A stretch of 64,000 nt of DNA from Lolium rigidum. Lineage: Eukaryota; Streptophyta; Magnoliopsida; Poales; Poaceae. The notes beneath the pieces are model-generated. The model had not been told where the DNA came from. It worked only from the letters and a program-made list of their open reading frames with translations, and searched no databases. The position numbers were made by a program, and so were the translations under genes. This document shows, piece after piece, positions 47,040-57,403 of the stretch; the stretch's first letter is position 1; the number at the start of each line of letters is the position of its first letter. The DNA lies in contig NW_025901020.1 of the NCBI RefSeq assembly GCF_022539505.1, positions 20,567-84,566 of the forward strand. The letters run 5' to 3'.

Positions 47040-50000
47040 TGGGTCCCGCATGTCATCCTCTATGAACCAAAATTCTTTCTATTCTTGGATTTTTTTGACC
47101 CCCGATTTCCGGCTACTTCCTTTTTCTTTTGATCCCTTGCCGCCTTGGAAACGTTGAGACCGCTGTCTGCTAAATGGGACCCGCATGTCATCCTCTATGT
47201 GCAATCAACTTTCTTTTCTTGGAGTTTTTTTGGCACCTCAAATTTGGTCACTTGCCTTTTTCTTTCGATCCCCTGCCGCCTCTCAAACGGTGATACCGCT
47301 AGCTGCTAACTGGGACCCGCATGTCATCCTCTATGCACTATAAAACTTTCTTTTCTTGAATTATTTTTGGCACCTCATATTTGGTCACTTACCTTTTTCT
47401 TTCGATCCCCTGCCGCCTCTTAAACGGTGATACCGCTGCTGCTAAATGGGACCCGCATGTCATCCTCTATGTACTATAAAACTTTCTTTTCTTGGAGTTT
47501 TTTTTGGCACCTCAAATTTGGTCACTTGCCTTTTTCTTTCGATCCCCTGCCGCCTCTCAAACGGTGATACCGATGCTGCTAACTGGGACCCGCCTGTCAT
47601 CCTCTATGTACTATAAAACTTTCTTTTCTTGAATTATTTTTGGCACCTCATATTTGGTCACTTACCTTTTTCTTTCGATCCTCGCCGCCTCTCAAACGGT
47701 GATACCGCTGCTGCTAAATGGGACCCGCATGTCATCCTCTATGTACTATAAAACTTTCTTTTCTTGGAGTTTTTTTGACACCTCAAATTTGGTCACTTGC
47801 CTTTTTCTTTCGATCCCCTGCCGCCTCTCAAAGGGTTATACCGCTGCTGCTAAATGGGACCCGCATGTCATCCTCTATGTACTATAAAACTTTCTTTTCT
47901 TGAATTATTTTTGGCACCTCATATTTGGTCACTTACCTTTTTCTTTCGATCTCATGCCACGTTTGAAACGTTGAGGAACCTGCAGGCTCATGGGACCCGC
48001 ATGTCATCCTCTATGTACTATAAAAGTTCATTTTCTTGGTTTTTTTTCACCCTCTGATTTTTGGCAATTTCTTTTTTCTTTTGATCCCCTGCCGCCTCTC
48101 AAACGGTGATACCGCTGTCTGCTAAATGGGACCCGCATGTCATCCTCTATGTACTATAAAACTTTCTTTTCTTGAATTATTTTTGGCTCCTCATATTTGG
48201 TCACTTGCCTTTTTCTTTCGATCTCATGCCACGTTTGAAACGTTGAGGAACCTGCTGGCTCATGGGACCCGCATGTCATCCTCTATGTGCTATAAAAGTT
48301 TATTTTCTTTATTTTTTTTTCACCCTCTGATTTTTGGCTATTTCCTTTTTCTTTTGATCCCTTGCCGCCTTGGAACCGTTGGGTAAGCTGTCGCCTCATG
48401 GGACCCGCATGTCATCCTCTATGTACAATCAACTTTCTTTTTCTTTTGATCTCAAGCCGCATTTGAAACGTTGAGACCGGCTGTCGCTAAATGGGACCCG
48501 CATGTCATCCTCTACGTACGAAAAAGTTTCTTTTCTTGGATTATCTTTGGCTCCTGATATTATGTCACTTGCCTTTTTCTTTCGATCTCATGCCGCCTTT
48601 GAAACGTTGAGTAAGCTGCTGGCTCATAGGTCCCGCATGTCATCCTCTACGAACAATAAAAGTTTCCTTTCTTGGAGTTATTTTTTACCCCTAATTTCTG
48701 GCTATTTGCCTTTTTCTTTTGATCTCCTCCCCCCTCCGAAACGATGAGGACGCTGTTGGCAGGTCGGTCCCACATGTCATCCTCTATGAACAATAAAAGT
48801 TTCCTTTGATGGATTTATTTTGAACCCCTAATTAATTTCTCGATATTTCCCCTGCCGCCTTGGAATCGTTGAGGATGCTGCTGCCTCATGGGTCCCGCAT
48901 GTCATCCTCTCAGAACGGTAAATGTTTATTTTCTTGGATTTTGTTGACCAAACGATTTTTGGCTTATTTTTTCTTTCGATCACCTGCAGCCTTTAAAACG
49001 TTGAGGATGCTGCTGGCTCACGGGTCCCACATGTCAACCTCTATGAACAATAAACGCTGAGGATGCCTGCCGCCTCATGGGTCCCGCATGTCATCCTCTC
49101 GGAACGAAAATGTTTCTTTTCTTGGATTTTTTACCAACGTATTTTTGGTTTATTTTTTCTTTCCATCCCACTCGCCTTTAAAACGTTGACGACGCTGTTG
49201 GCTCATGGGTCCCCGATGTCATCCTCCCCGTACAAGAAACATATGATATCTTGATTATTTTGCAGACAATAAACAATGTATTGCGCTCTGAGCTATTTCA
49301 AACGGATAATTAAATCTTTATTTTTACATAAACAAACTTATATGTTGAATCTCCTTGTTTTTTTGTCTTTGCGAAGCATAGGACTTTCCTGTTTTTTTAG
49401 AAAATTCGGAACTTTCCTGTTTTGGAGTGGGCTGAAATTGTACGAGTCAAAAGGCCAAGCGAGGATAGTTCGAAGGCCCGGATGTCCGGATGCAGCCCAA
49501 TTGAAATCTTTCTTCTTGGATTTTTTTCACCCCACGATTTACGGCTACTTCATTTTTCTTTTGGTTCTGTGCCGCCTCTCAAACGGTGAGACCGCTGCTG
49601 CAAAATGGGACCCGCATGTCATCCTCTATGTATAGTAAAATTTCTTTTCTTAGATTATATTTGGCTCCTGATATTTGGTCACTTGCCTTTTTCTTTCGAT
49701 CTCATGCCACGTTTGAAACGTTGAAAAACCTGTTGGCTCATGGGACCCGCATGTCATCCTCTATGTACAATAAAACTTTCTTTTCTTCGATTTTTTTGGC
49801 ACCTCATATTTGGTCACTTGCCTTTTTCTTTCGATCCCCTGCCGCCTCTCAAACGGTGATACCGCTGTCTGCTAAATGGGACCCGCATGTCATACTCTAT
49901 GTACAATCAAGTTTCTTTTCTTGAATTATTTTTGGATCCCGATATTTGGTCACTTGCCTTTTTCTTTCGATCTCATGCCACGTTTGAAACGTTGAAAAAC

Positions 50001-51480
50001 CTGCTGGCTCATGGGACCCACATGTCATCCTCTATGTACTATAAAAGTTCATTTTCTTGGTTTTTTTTCACCCTATGATTTTCGGCTATTTCCTTTTTCT
50101 TTTGATCCCCTGCCGCCTTTGAAACGTTGAGGACTCTGTCGGCTCATCGATAAAACTTTCCTTTCTTGGAGTTTTTTTACCCCCTAATTTACGGCTACTT
50201 TCTTTTTCTTTTGATCTCAAGCCGCATTTGAAACGTTGAGACCGCTGCTGCTAAATGGGACCCGCATGTCATCCTCTATGTTCAATAAAGTTTTCTTTTC
50301 TTGGATTATCTTTGTCTCCCGATATTTTGTCACTTGCCTTTTTCTTTCGATCTCATGCCGCCTTTGAAACGTTGAGTAAGCTGCTGGCTCATGGGTCCCG
50401 CATGTCATCCTCTACGAACAATAAAAGTTTCCTTTCTTGGAGTTATTTTTGAACCCTAATTTCCGGCTACTTCCTTTTTCTTTTGATCCCGTGCCGCCTT
50501 GGAAACGTTGAGACCGCTGCCGCTAAATGGGTCCCGCATGTCATCCTCTATGTACAATAAAATTTCTTTCTTCGATTATTTTCGGGTCCTGATATTTGGT
50601 CACTTGCCTTTTTCTTTCGATCTCATGCCGCCTTTGAAACGTTGAGGAAGCTGGCCGGAGCATGGGTCCCGCATGTCATCCTCTATGAACAATAAAAGTT
50701 TCCTTTCTTGGAGTTATTTTTTACCCCTAATTTCTGGCTACTTCCTTTTTCTTTTGATCCCCTGCCGCCTTTGAAACGTTGAAGACTTTGCTGGCTCATG
50801 GGTCCCACATGTCAGCATCTATGAACAATAAACCTTTCCTTTGTTGGATTTATTGTTTACCCCTAATTTCTGGCTATTTGCCTTTTTCTTTTGATCCCCA
50901 CCGGCCTTTGAAAACGTTGAGGAACCTGCTGGGCTCATGGGACCCGCATGTCATCCTCTATGTACTATAAAATTTCTTTTCTTGGTTTTTTTTTCACCTC
51001 TGATTTTTGGCTATTTCCTTTTTCTTTTGATCCCTGCCGCCTTGGAAACGTTGAGTAAGCTGTTGACTCATGGGACCCGCATGTCATCCTCTATGTACAA
51101 TCAACTTTCTTTTTTTGGAGTTTTTTTACCCCCTAATTTCTGGCTACTTTCTTTTTCTTTTGATCTCAAACCGCATTTGAAACGGTTGAAACCGCCTGCT
51201 GCAAAATGGGACCCGCATGTCATCCTCTATGTACAATAAGTTTCATTTCTTGGATTATTTTTGGCTCCTGATATTTGGTCACTTGCCTTTTTCTTCCGAT
51301 CTCATGCCGCCTTTGAAACGTTGAGTAAGCTGCTGGCTCATGGGTCCCGCATGTCATCCTCTACGAACAATAAAAGTTTCATTTCTTGGAGTTATTTTTG
51401 ACCCCTAATTTATGGCTACTTCCTTTTTTCTTTTGATCCACTGCCGCCTTTGAAACGGTGAGGATTCTGCGGACTAATAC
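47040..51480 (+). repeat. 136-bp tandem repeat array, about 33 copies
   Basis: The core GGGACCCGCATGTCATCC recurs about 33 times with a period near 136 bp (for example 47052, 47187, 47323, 47459, 47596, 47731, 47867, 48003, 48139, 48275, 48411). Between cores are a CTTTCTTTTCTTGG segment, a TTTGGTCACTTGCC segment and a CCGCC...AAACG segment. At least two unit types exist: one with CTCAAACGGTGATACCG, the other with TTTGAAACGTTGAGGAA. They alternate around 47867-48411 as a higher-order repeat of about 272 bp. Some units are shortened, for example 93 bp between 48411 and 48504. Confidence 0.92.
49255..49500 (+). repeat. Array break, homologous to 51560-51800
   Basis: A non-repeat segment within the array (TTGAATCTCCTTG...GGGCTGAAATTG) resembles the sequence just after the array's end (GTAGAATCTCCGCG...GGGCCGAAATTG near 51690-51760). 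This suggests that an array plus its right border was duplicated. Confidence 0.55.
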
Positions 51481-52018
51481 AAGCTTTTTCTCTCCAAGAT
51501 CTTGCAAGTTGATAGATTAAATCATGGAATTATTAGGATATGTTTTAAATTTCAAATCCACTTTATGAATTATTAAAAATACCGTTATCCATGTGGGTAT
51601 GGAGCGAACAAGGATTTTCATATTGGGCATGAGCGAGTTTCAAAAATTGGAACCCAATAATTCAAAATAAATAAAAACAACTTTTATGTAGAATCTCCGC
51701 GTTTTTTTCTTTTGCCATTCATAGGATCTCGTGTTTCATTAGAAAAGGGCCGAAATTGCATGAGCAGAAAGGCCCATTTGTAGTTATTGGGCTTCGACAG
51801 CCGGAGCAAGTAGGCCGATAGCAATTACCATGTAGATGGGCGTTGGCAACCCAAAGTGAAATATTGGGCCCAACAGGGGAAGGCTGAACAGTACTATTTT
51901 CTAATTGGAAGGTGGTACATGGCGTAATCCTGCCAAAAAAAAGATGGACACGGGTTGCTGAAATTTGCCCATCCGCGCCTAATATCGCCGCCGCGGCTCC
52001 GCTTCCGCCGCCGCCGCC

Positions 52019-52632
52019 ATGCCTCGTCTCGCGTCGAGCTCGCGGTGCTCGCCGCGTCTCGGGCACGGGGTACCGCGGCGTCCGCGCGCGCCCCAAAGGT
52101 ACGTATTACGCGGAGATACGTGACGGCGGCGAGCGCATCGGCCTCGGCACCTACGAGACCGCGCACGAGGCCGCGCGCGCGTACGACGCCGTGGCGTGGC
52201 GGCTCGGGCGCCCGCGATCGTCGATGAATTTCCATGACGTGTGGACGCGCCGGCGAGGCCGAGGATCTCGCGCCGCCGCCGTACATCGTTAGACAGGAGG
52301 AACAGCACCGCCGCCGCGAGACGGAGCGCCGTTTGCGCATCGCCGAGCGGGACGAGCGCGCGGCGCGCGAGTGGGCGGCCCGCTTCCCCGAGGACGTTGC
52401 CGCCGAGAACGAGCACTTCCGCAGACGGAGGGCGGAGAAGGCGACGAGGCGGGCAGCGAAGAAGGAGGACCGCGCACGACGGAGGGCGGAGAAGGCGGCG
52501 AAGCGGGCCTTCATCGAAGCGCAGCTCGCCGGGCCGACCACCATTGGCGAGGACGACCCCCGTTGGATTGACCTCTTCTCGTCGGATCCGGTGTCGGGCA
52601 CGACACCGGACTCGTCAGATGTCGAGTTTTAG
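52019..52632 (+). pseudogene. AP2-domain gene, broken by two frameshifts
   Basis: A clear AP2/ERF DNA-binding domain starts YRGVRARPKGTYYAEIR at 52071 and runs through ERIGLGTYETAHEAARAYDA to MNFHDV near 52235. The ATG at 52019, in a GCCGCC context, is in another frame and would enter the domain only after a shift before 52071. After the domain the family's Arg/Glu-rich helical tail continues in a third frame (EDLAPPPYIVRQEEQ onwards) to a stop at 52630, near SSDPVSGTTPDSSDVEF. Total span fits a protein of about 200 aa. Grass genomes carry many small AP2 proteins of this layout, often near transposons. Very high GC contrasts with the AT-rich neighbours. As read here it cannot make a full protein, unless the shifts are sequencing errors. 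Confidence 0.75.
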
Positions 52633-52639
52633 TTTAGTT

Positions 52640-53014
52640 TTATCGCACTACTTTGTAAAAATATGAACTACGGAGTATCTATCAAGCTAATTTTATCCTA
52701 TTTTATGTCTATTTCTAGTCTTTGTTTGATCTTCTGTTTTACTGCACTCTATTTTTCATTATATTCTGTTTTTGGCGCTGCATTTATAGCGCCTCTGAAA
52801 ATACGCTGTTTCAGCCCTGCATTTGGCCGCCACAGTTTGCAGCTTCCGGTGAAGCTATTGCCGGCTCCATGCGCAGCATCAGCCATTCAGCCCACAGCGC
52901 CAAAATATAGAGCCACTGCTGGAGTTGCTGTAATATGTTTGTCGACAGGAGCTTACCTAATTAGTTAAAAAAAGATGTTCAGCGTGGGATTCGAAAAAAA
53001 GATCTTCATGTTTT
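52640..53014. other. Downstream of the AP2 remnant, no gene seen
   Basis: AT-rich, then a mixed stretch (52770-52965) with GGCGCTGCATTTATAGCGCC-like symmetry. No coding feature stands out. Confidence 0.4.
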
Positions 53015-53073
53015 TTTCCTAGCTATCCTAGTTCGGACTTTTTATTGTGTTGGCTAGTGCATGAAGCTTGACA
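53015..53073 (+). repeat. Remnant of a TRIM-like LTR
   Basis: AGTTCGGACTTTTT and, further on, GGCTAGTGCATGAAGCTTG match the 3' half of the small LTR found at 12869-12953, ending in the same ...ACA. No primer site follows, so it is a solo or truncated copy. Confidence 0.6.
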
Positions 53074-53785
53074 CCTGTATTATGTGATCCTGATATGAGG
53101 ATAAGAACACCTTCAGCTTGCATTGCTAATGGTGTCTGCTGCAGCAGTGGCGTACATTCAATGGAGACTGATGCAAGAGAGTTGGTACTGGTGAGCCTAC
53201 ACTTGACATCATCGTGCCACCTGAAGTAGGTGGTGTATTGGGATTAGACTGATAAGCATAGCACCTTGCAAAGAACAAGATGATGCTAGTGTTGGTTAAC
53301 GTGATTTTACGCCAAAAGTCATGTATGCTCAACAGGTGCCGTACCTAGTTTGGATATTGTGTTGTTACCCTTTTGTGGTTTGGTGTTTGTCCAACAGAGA
53401 AAGCTACTCTTTTCCCGTGTAAGTGTTATTATGTGAACAAAAGTTGTGTGTACATATATATCGGTCAGAGAACCAAGATTGCATATTCTTGCCTGGTTAT
53501 AACACATAAGTCATAATAACAATTAAAGAGAAAAGGAACATTTGCCTTTGCAATGTGATTGTGCCAAGTAGATTAGACAACCAACCACAAACATTACGAG
53601 TCAACGACCAAACGCATGCGAAAGTCCTAAGGTAAGCTCCATAATACATGTTGAAACCAAAAGCCTAGAAACCATAAGAAAGGTAGCTCCACATCACGGT
53701 TCCACGACAGACGGCATACTGATCATAAAACATATATCAAGTCGGGACAGTTCGCACCACTGGGTAAGCATCCATGGGGTCCGGC
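53074..53785. other. Intergenic, no gene seen
   Basis: Low-copy sequence without recognisable coding or repeat features. Confidence 0.4.
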
Positions 53786-54845
53786 TCAAGAGCGAAGACC
53801 GTGTGAATGCTTGCAAAATGTGGCTCTTGCATCACCCCACCCATACATCTTATCATGGAACCTTACCAAATCAGCATGAATCATCTTGACATAAACATAG
53901 CTCCTCTCTCCATGCTGATGGGATTGAACAATGCGCCGGTTGCGGTGCTTCGACTTGTCAAACGAGTATGCGAGAGATGACGAAGCATGCTTGGCTGGTC
54001 TTTGTAGTGACAATGGCTTGGAGTAGCTGGTCCTGTGAACCACCCAACTGGATCTTTAGAGCTTGAAGGACAGTCCGTGCTATATAAGCTACCGTTGCTG
54101 ACTTCGGCTCAGGTTCAGGTGAATGACAGCTGACATCTTGTCCTAGAGATGCAGATCCTTCTTGATCGATTCGGCGGAATCATCACCACTACTTACAGGT
54201 GCGTCGGTACATGCTCCGAGTTCATAGGAGTCGGGTGGGACAGCACCGTTTGCTGAAATCTCTACAATACCAGCTCCGGGTAGACCACCGGTCTCTACAG
54301 AGGGTAAACCACCAATATCCACTTCAAAGGATTCTCGTGGCACGACACCTTTCGCTAGAGGCTCTACCCTACCAGCTCCAGGTCCACCACCAGTCGATGC
54401 CGTGGGCATAGTCATGACGGGTTCTACCAATACAAAACCTCCTTCGGGTGCGAGGATCATCAGTAGCAACTCCAGCATCAGCACCGGTTAAATCGGTCTT
54501 GACAATAGGTAAACCGTTTTGCTCCAGTTCAGAGAATTCCCGTGGCACGACACCGTTCACTAGAGGCTCTACACTAGCAGCTCCAGCTGCACCACCAGTT
54601 TCTACAGCCGGGGGGTAAACCCAATCCACAACCTTCTTCATGTGGCACGATGATGCCAGGTATAGGATCATCAGTACCAGGTCCAGCGCATCGATCTCCA
54701 TAGACGGTAAACAAGGTGGCGTCGGAGGTTTAAAAGAGCGGCATGCCATTTCACCTTTGTCATCGAGACAATATAGAGTTTTCTTCAACTCTATGTTTCG
54801 CAATAATAAGCACATGAACGAAATTAGACCAGAGCATCTAGCCAT
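53786..54845 (-). pseudogene. Unrecognised gene with internal protein repeats, frame broken
   Basis: On the minus strand, frames from 54845 and 54484 encode about three degenerate copies of a 35-40 residue unit: GG..GA..VEPL..GVVPRE near 54580-54530, again near 54380-54315, and a third as GIVEISANGAVPPDS near 54270-54220. The first copy is in one frame and the next two in another, so a frameshift lies near 54440-54470. The start at 54845 gives a hydrophobic and Cys-containing N terminus. An 85-codon frame at 54043-53786 (ending VRFHDKMYGWGDARATF...) may be a further exon. I recognise no family. It could be a lineage-specific gene or a decayed one. Confidence 0.35.
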
Positions 54846-54869
54846 CTAACGAGGGCAGCGGCAAAACAA

Positions 54870-55290
54870 GCGTCGGTCCATATGTTTACCTTGTCATGCG
54901 GGATATCGAACACACGGATTTAGAAGTCATTTCACATAGCATCCGCTTTTCGTTCCTTCCCCTACGTCCATCCGGAATAAGTAATACTATTGATCACATA
55001 AAACTAATTAATCAAATATATGCATATGTTGAGAAGTTTGCACGGCAAATTGTGGATTCTCGCTTTTATCACCTACGAATCGTCGTTCTATATATTTACC
55101 TTGTTATATGGGATATCAGAAGTCACAGAATGAGAAGTCATCTCACTAAGTATCGGTTTTTTCGCTCTTTCCCCTCCATCCATCTGCAATAAGAAGTACT
55201 ATTGATCACATAAAGCCAATTCATTGAATATATGCATATGTTGAGAAGTTTGCACAACAAATTGTGGATTCTACTTCCAATCACCAAGTA
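54870..55290 (+). repeat. 212-bp tandem duplication
   Basis: TTGATCACATAAA occurs at 54990 and 55202, and TGCATATGTTGAGAAGTTTG at 55021 and 55233, both 212 bp apart. The copies are moderately diverged (about 85-90% by eye). Confidence 0.8.
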
Positions 55291-55295
55291 ATCTC

Positions 55296-57403
55296 GTGAG
55301 AAATGCATGATCAAGATATGTTTCTTCCTCTTGATCGACATCTGCATCTCCATTAAGACTAATCATCGTGCGATGGTGCTAGCGCATACACTTCCAATCA
55401 CCAGACAAGCAAAAAATTGTTGATTCTAGTAATGCTTAATCAGCAGTGGCCATGGAACGACCACGGATCGACCAAGCAAAAAAATAAATCATCAGCCTAC
55501 TGACCACCAGGCAAAACAAACTAGGCCCATACATGGCCTCACAAATCATCATCAAACGTCGATCAAACTAGCAAGTTTGAACATGGATTACTAATTTATT
55601 TTCTATAAAGTGAGTATATTAATATCGAAAGATATTGATTACACTGAGCCTCTGCAACAACGCAATACCTTACTGGTAGTACGGATGCACATGGATTCCT
55701 AATACTCCTCAGTTCGGTTTTAATTAGTCGACGCGAGGGAGAGAAGAAAATGAGCTGTCGATGCTTTCAACTAGAGTCAATTAAATACGAACGGAAGAAG
55801 TACGTAGTAGTATTGACAAATATCCGGATCTAGTCTAAAAACAAATTGGCATGTAAATCCTAGTAGTCTACTAAACTAGGATCAATACCCTAGATTAGGG
55901 TTGCAAGCGGCGTCCGCGAATCGTCCCGTAAAGCAGAAAATTAGAGCAAATAGTGGTTGAGATTAGAGCAGATTTAAAGCACTCGCACTGAAACTAGCTA
56001 GCCCGCTACCCACCCCGCTTGACACCCTGCCCTAGATGTGAATCTACACCAAATATTCAAACAAGGATGAGCAACCGCCAATAAAATTTTATCCGCACAT
56101 CATCATCTCTACCATACACAAGGGTATGGTGATTTCACATACAACCATTGTTGCCGCGGGACGAGGATGAGTGATGCGCCGCGGAGAAGGTGCCTCACGC
56201 CTCTGTCGCCGCCGCCGTCGAAGAGGAAGTCGAAGCCGCGCGATTGTGGTCCGTCGCCGATATGGAGGTGGAGCTACTAGGGAAGAGATGGAGGTGGAGG
56301 TGGAGAGGGAGTGATGGTTTGTACTAGTGGCGGCCGGTGAGGTAGTTATAAATACAGCCTCTCTCTCTTAGTTTTTTGGCAAGGAATGCGAGCTTCTCTT
56401 GGAAGGCAACGAGGCAACGCACTCCAGATTTCGTATATTACTATAATAATATGGGCGGAGAAATTTGGACGCATCTGTGTTGTCTTGTCAAATGAATCAC
56501 CAGGATTTGCTTTTAGTACTCCAGATTTGGGCGACCCAAGGAAGTAGAGATAGTAATGTACGCCATCTAGCTGCACGCTATCAAATCAAATAAATGGTCA
56601 TGCCATTTAGTTTTAAGATGGTGCAGCAGTTATTATGACCAAAGAAACATGCACGTCCGCTGATTATTTCGATGGGTATACATTTACCGTCCGCTAGCAA
56701 AGATTGTTTGGCACATTGTTCTTATGGCTTTCAACATCACACCCCTTAATAATATTATTAATCAATGTTTGGGCAATCAATTGAGTGTGTTAATAAAAAA
56801 TTAAAACCCACAAATCCAAGCTGTACTATTTTTAGGGCCATATGAAGGACAAGGAATGATTTTAAATGCCATATGGAGTACCTCCAACCATGTGAAATAT
56901 GGTTACGTCATGCGAGTGATACCCATGGCTTCGCATTGGATCTGTATGTTGTCCTACATACGATCAACTATGAAGTACCACGATTTGGTTTTTGGGTGCA
57001 ACCGGCTAGAGAATGATGCACGGGTTTGTACGGCCAGGTACAATTCACATTAAGATTTTCCGATAGGATGTTGATGTGTATATGTAAGAATCATACACTA
57101 GAATGTCTTCTATGTTTAGATGGTTGATCTACGTTTATACTTTACGTGAACCATGAGGTTAAGACCTTTGTACTGTAATAAAGATTGCTAAATAACAGTA
57201 TATATGTATGCCTCTAGGGACACTGAAACAACCAAACAACCATGCATGTGCATAGACCGTATTTGATCAAATTAAAAGAAGCACCTCGGTTCATGCAAAT
57301 AGCATCAGTTAATCACCTAAGTCCATTAGCTATAAATAGTTAAATAGGAGTCAAGACCAATTGAGCTAGCTAGTAGTATGATCCTACTATTACATAAATA
57401 TCC
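55296..57403. other. Intergenic with a possible minus-strand promoter
   Basis: Mostly AT-rich without credible coding frames. A GC-rich patch at 56160-56340 lies next to a TATTTATA box on the minus strand (about 56348-56355). It could be the promoter and 5' leader of a minus-strand transcript reaching the degenerate gene at 53786-54845, but no ATG frame links them. Confidence 0.35.
56348..56355 (-). promoter_or_regulatory. Possible TATA box
   Basis: The minus strand reads TGTATTTATAACT, followed downstream by a GC-rich, CT-rich leader-like segment (56330-56160). This is suggestive only. Confidence 0.3.

Larger units (their letters stand above)
46701..51480. mobile_element. CACTA-type DNA transposon, left end and repeat array
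   Basis: CACTACAAGAAAAG at 46701 is a canonical CACTA terminal inverted repeat. It is followed by subterminal copies of CCATGGCCGACGA (46718 and 46763). The terminus cuts cleanly into element G. The interior up to about 51480 is almost entirely the 136-bp tandem repeat. I found no matching right terminus (CTTGTAGTG after TTTT), and element G does not resume to the right, so the right end is lost or beyond recognition. No transposase frame is present. Confidence 0.7.

Noticed and set aside
46720..51240. Many open frames of 60-145 codons across the repeat array
   Set aside because: The same frame recurs in every 136-bp unit (RMSSSMY-like text). It follows repeat periodicity, not coding.
47040..51480. 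CRISPR-like array
   Set aside because: The repeats are long, degenerate and contiguous in plant DNA, with no unique spacers. It is a tandem repeat.
54001..54014. TTTGTAGTG as a possible right end of the CACTA element
   Set aside because: One mismatch in nine bases, no TTTTC before it, no subterminal motifs and no return of element G afterwards.
55610..55700. AGTGAGTATATTAATATC...CCTCTGCAACAACGC stretch
   Set aside because: It looks like the 3' part of a known cereal repeat, but no ends or duplication could be fixed, so I do not name it.
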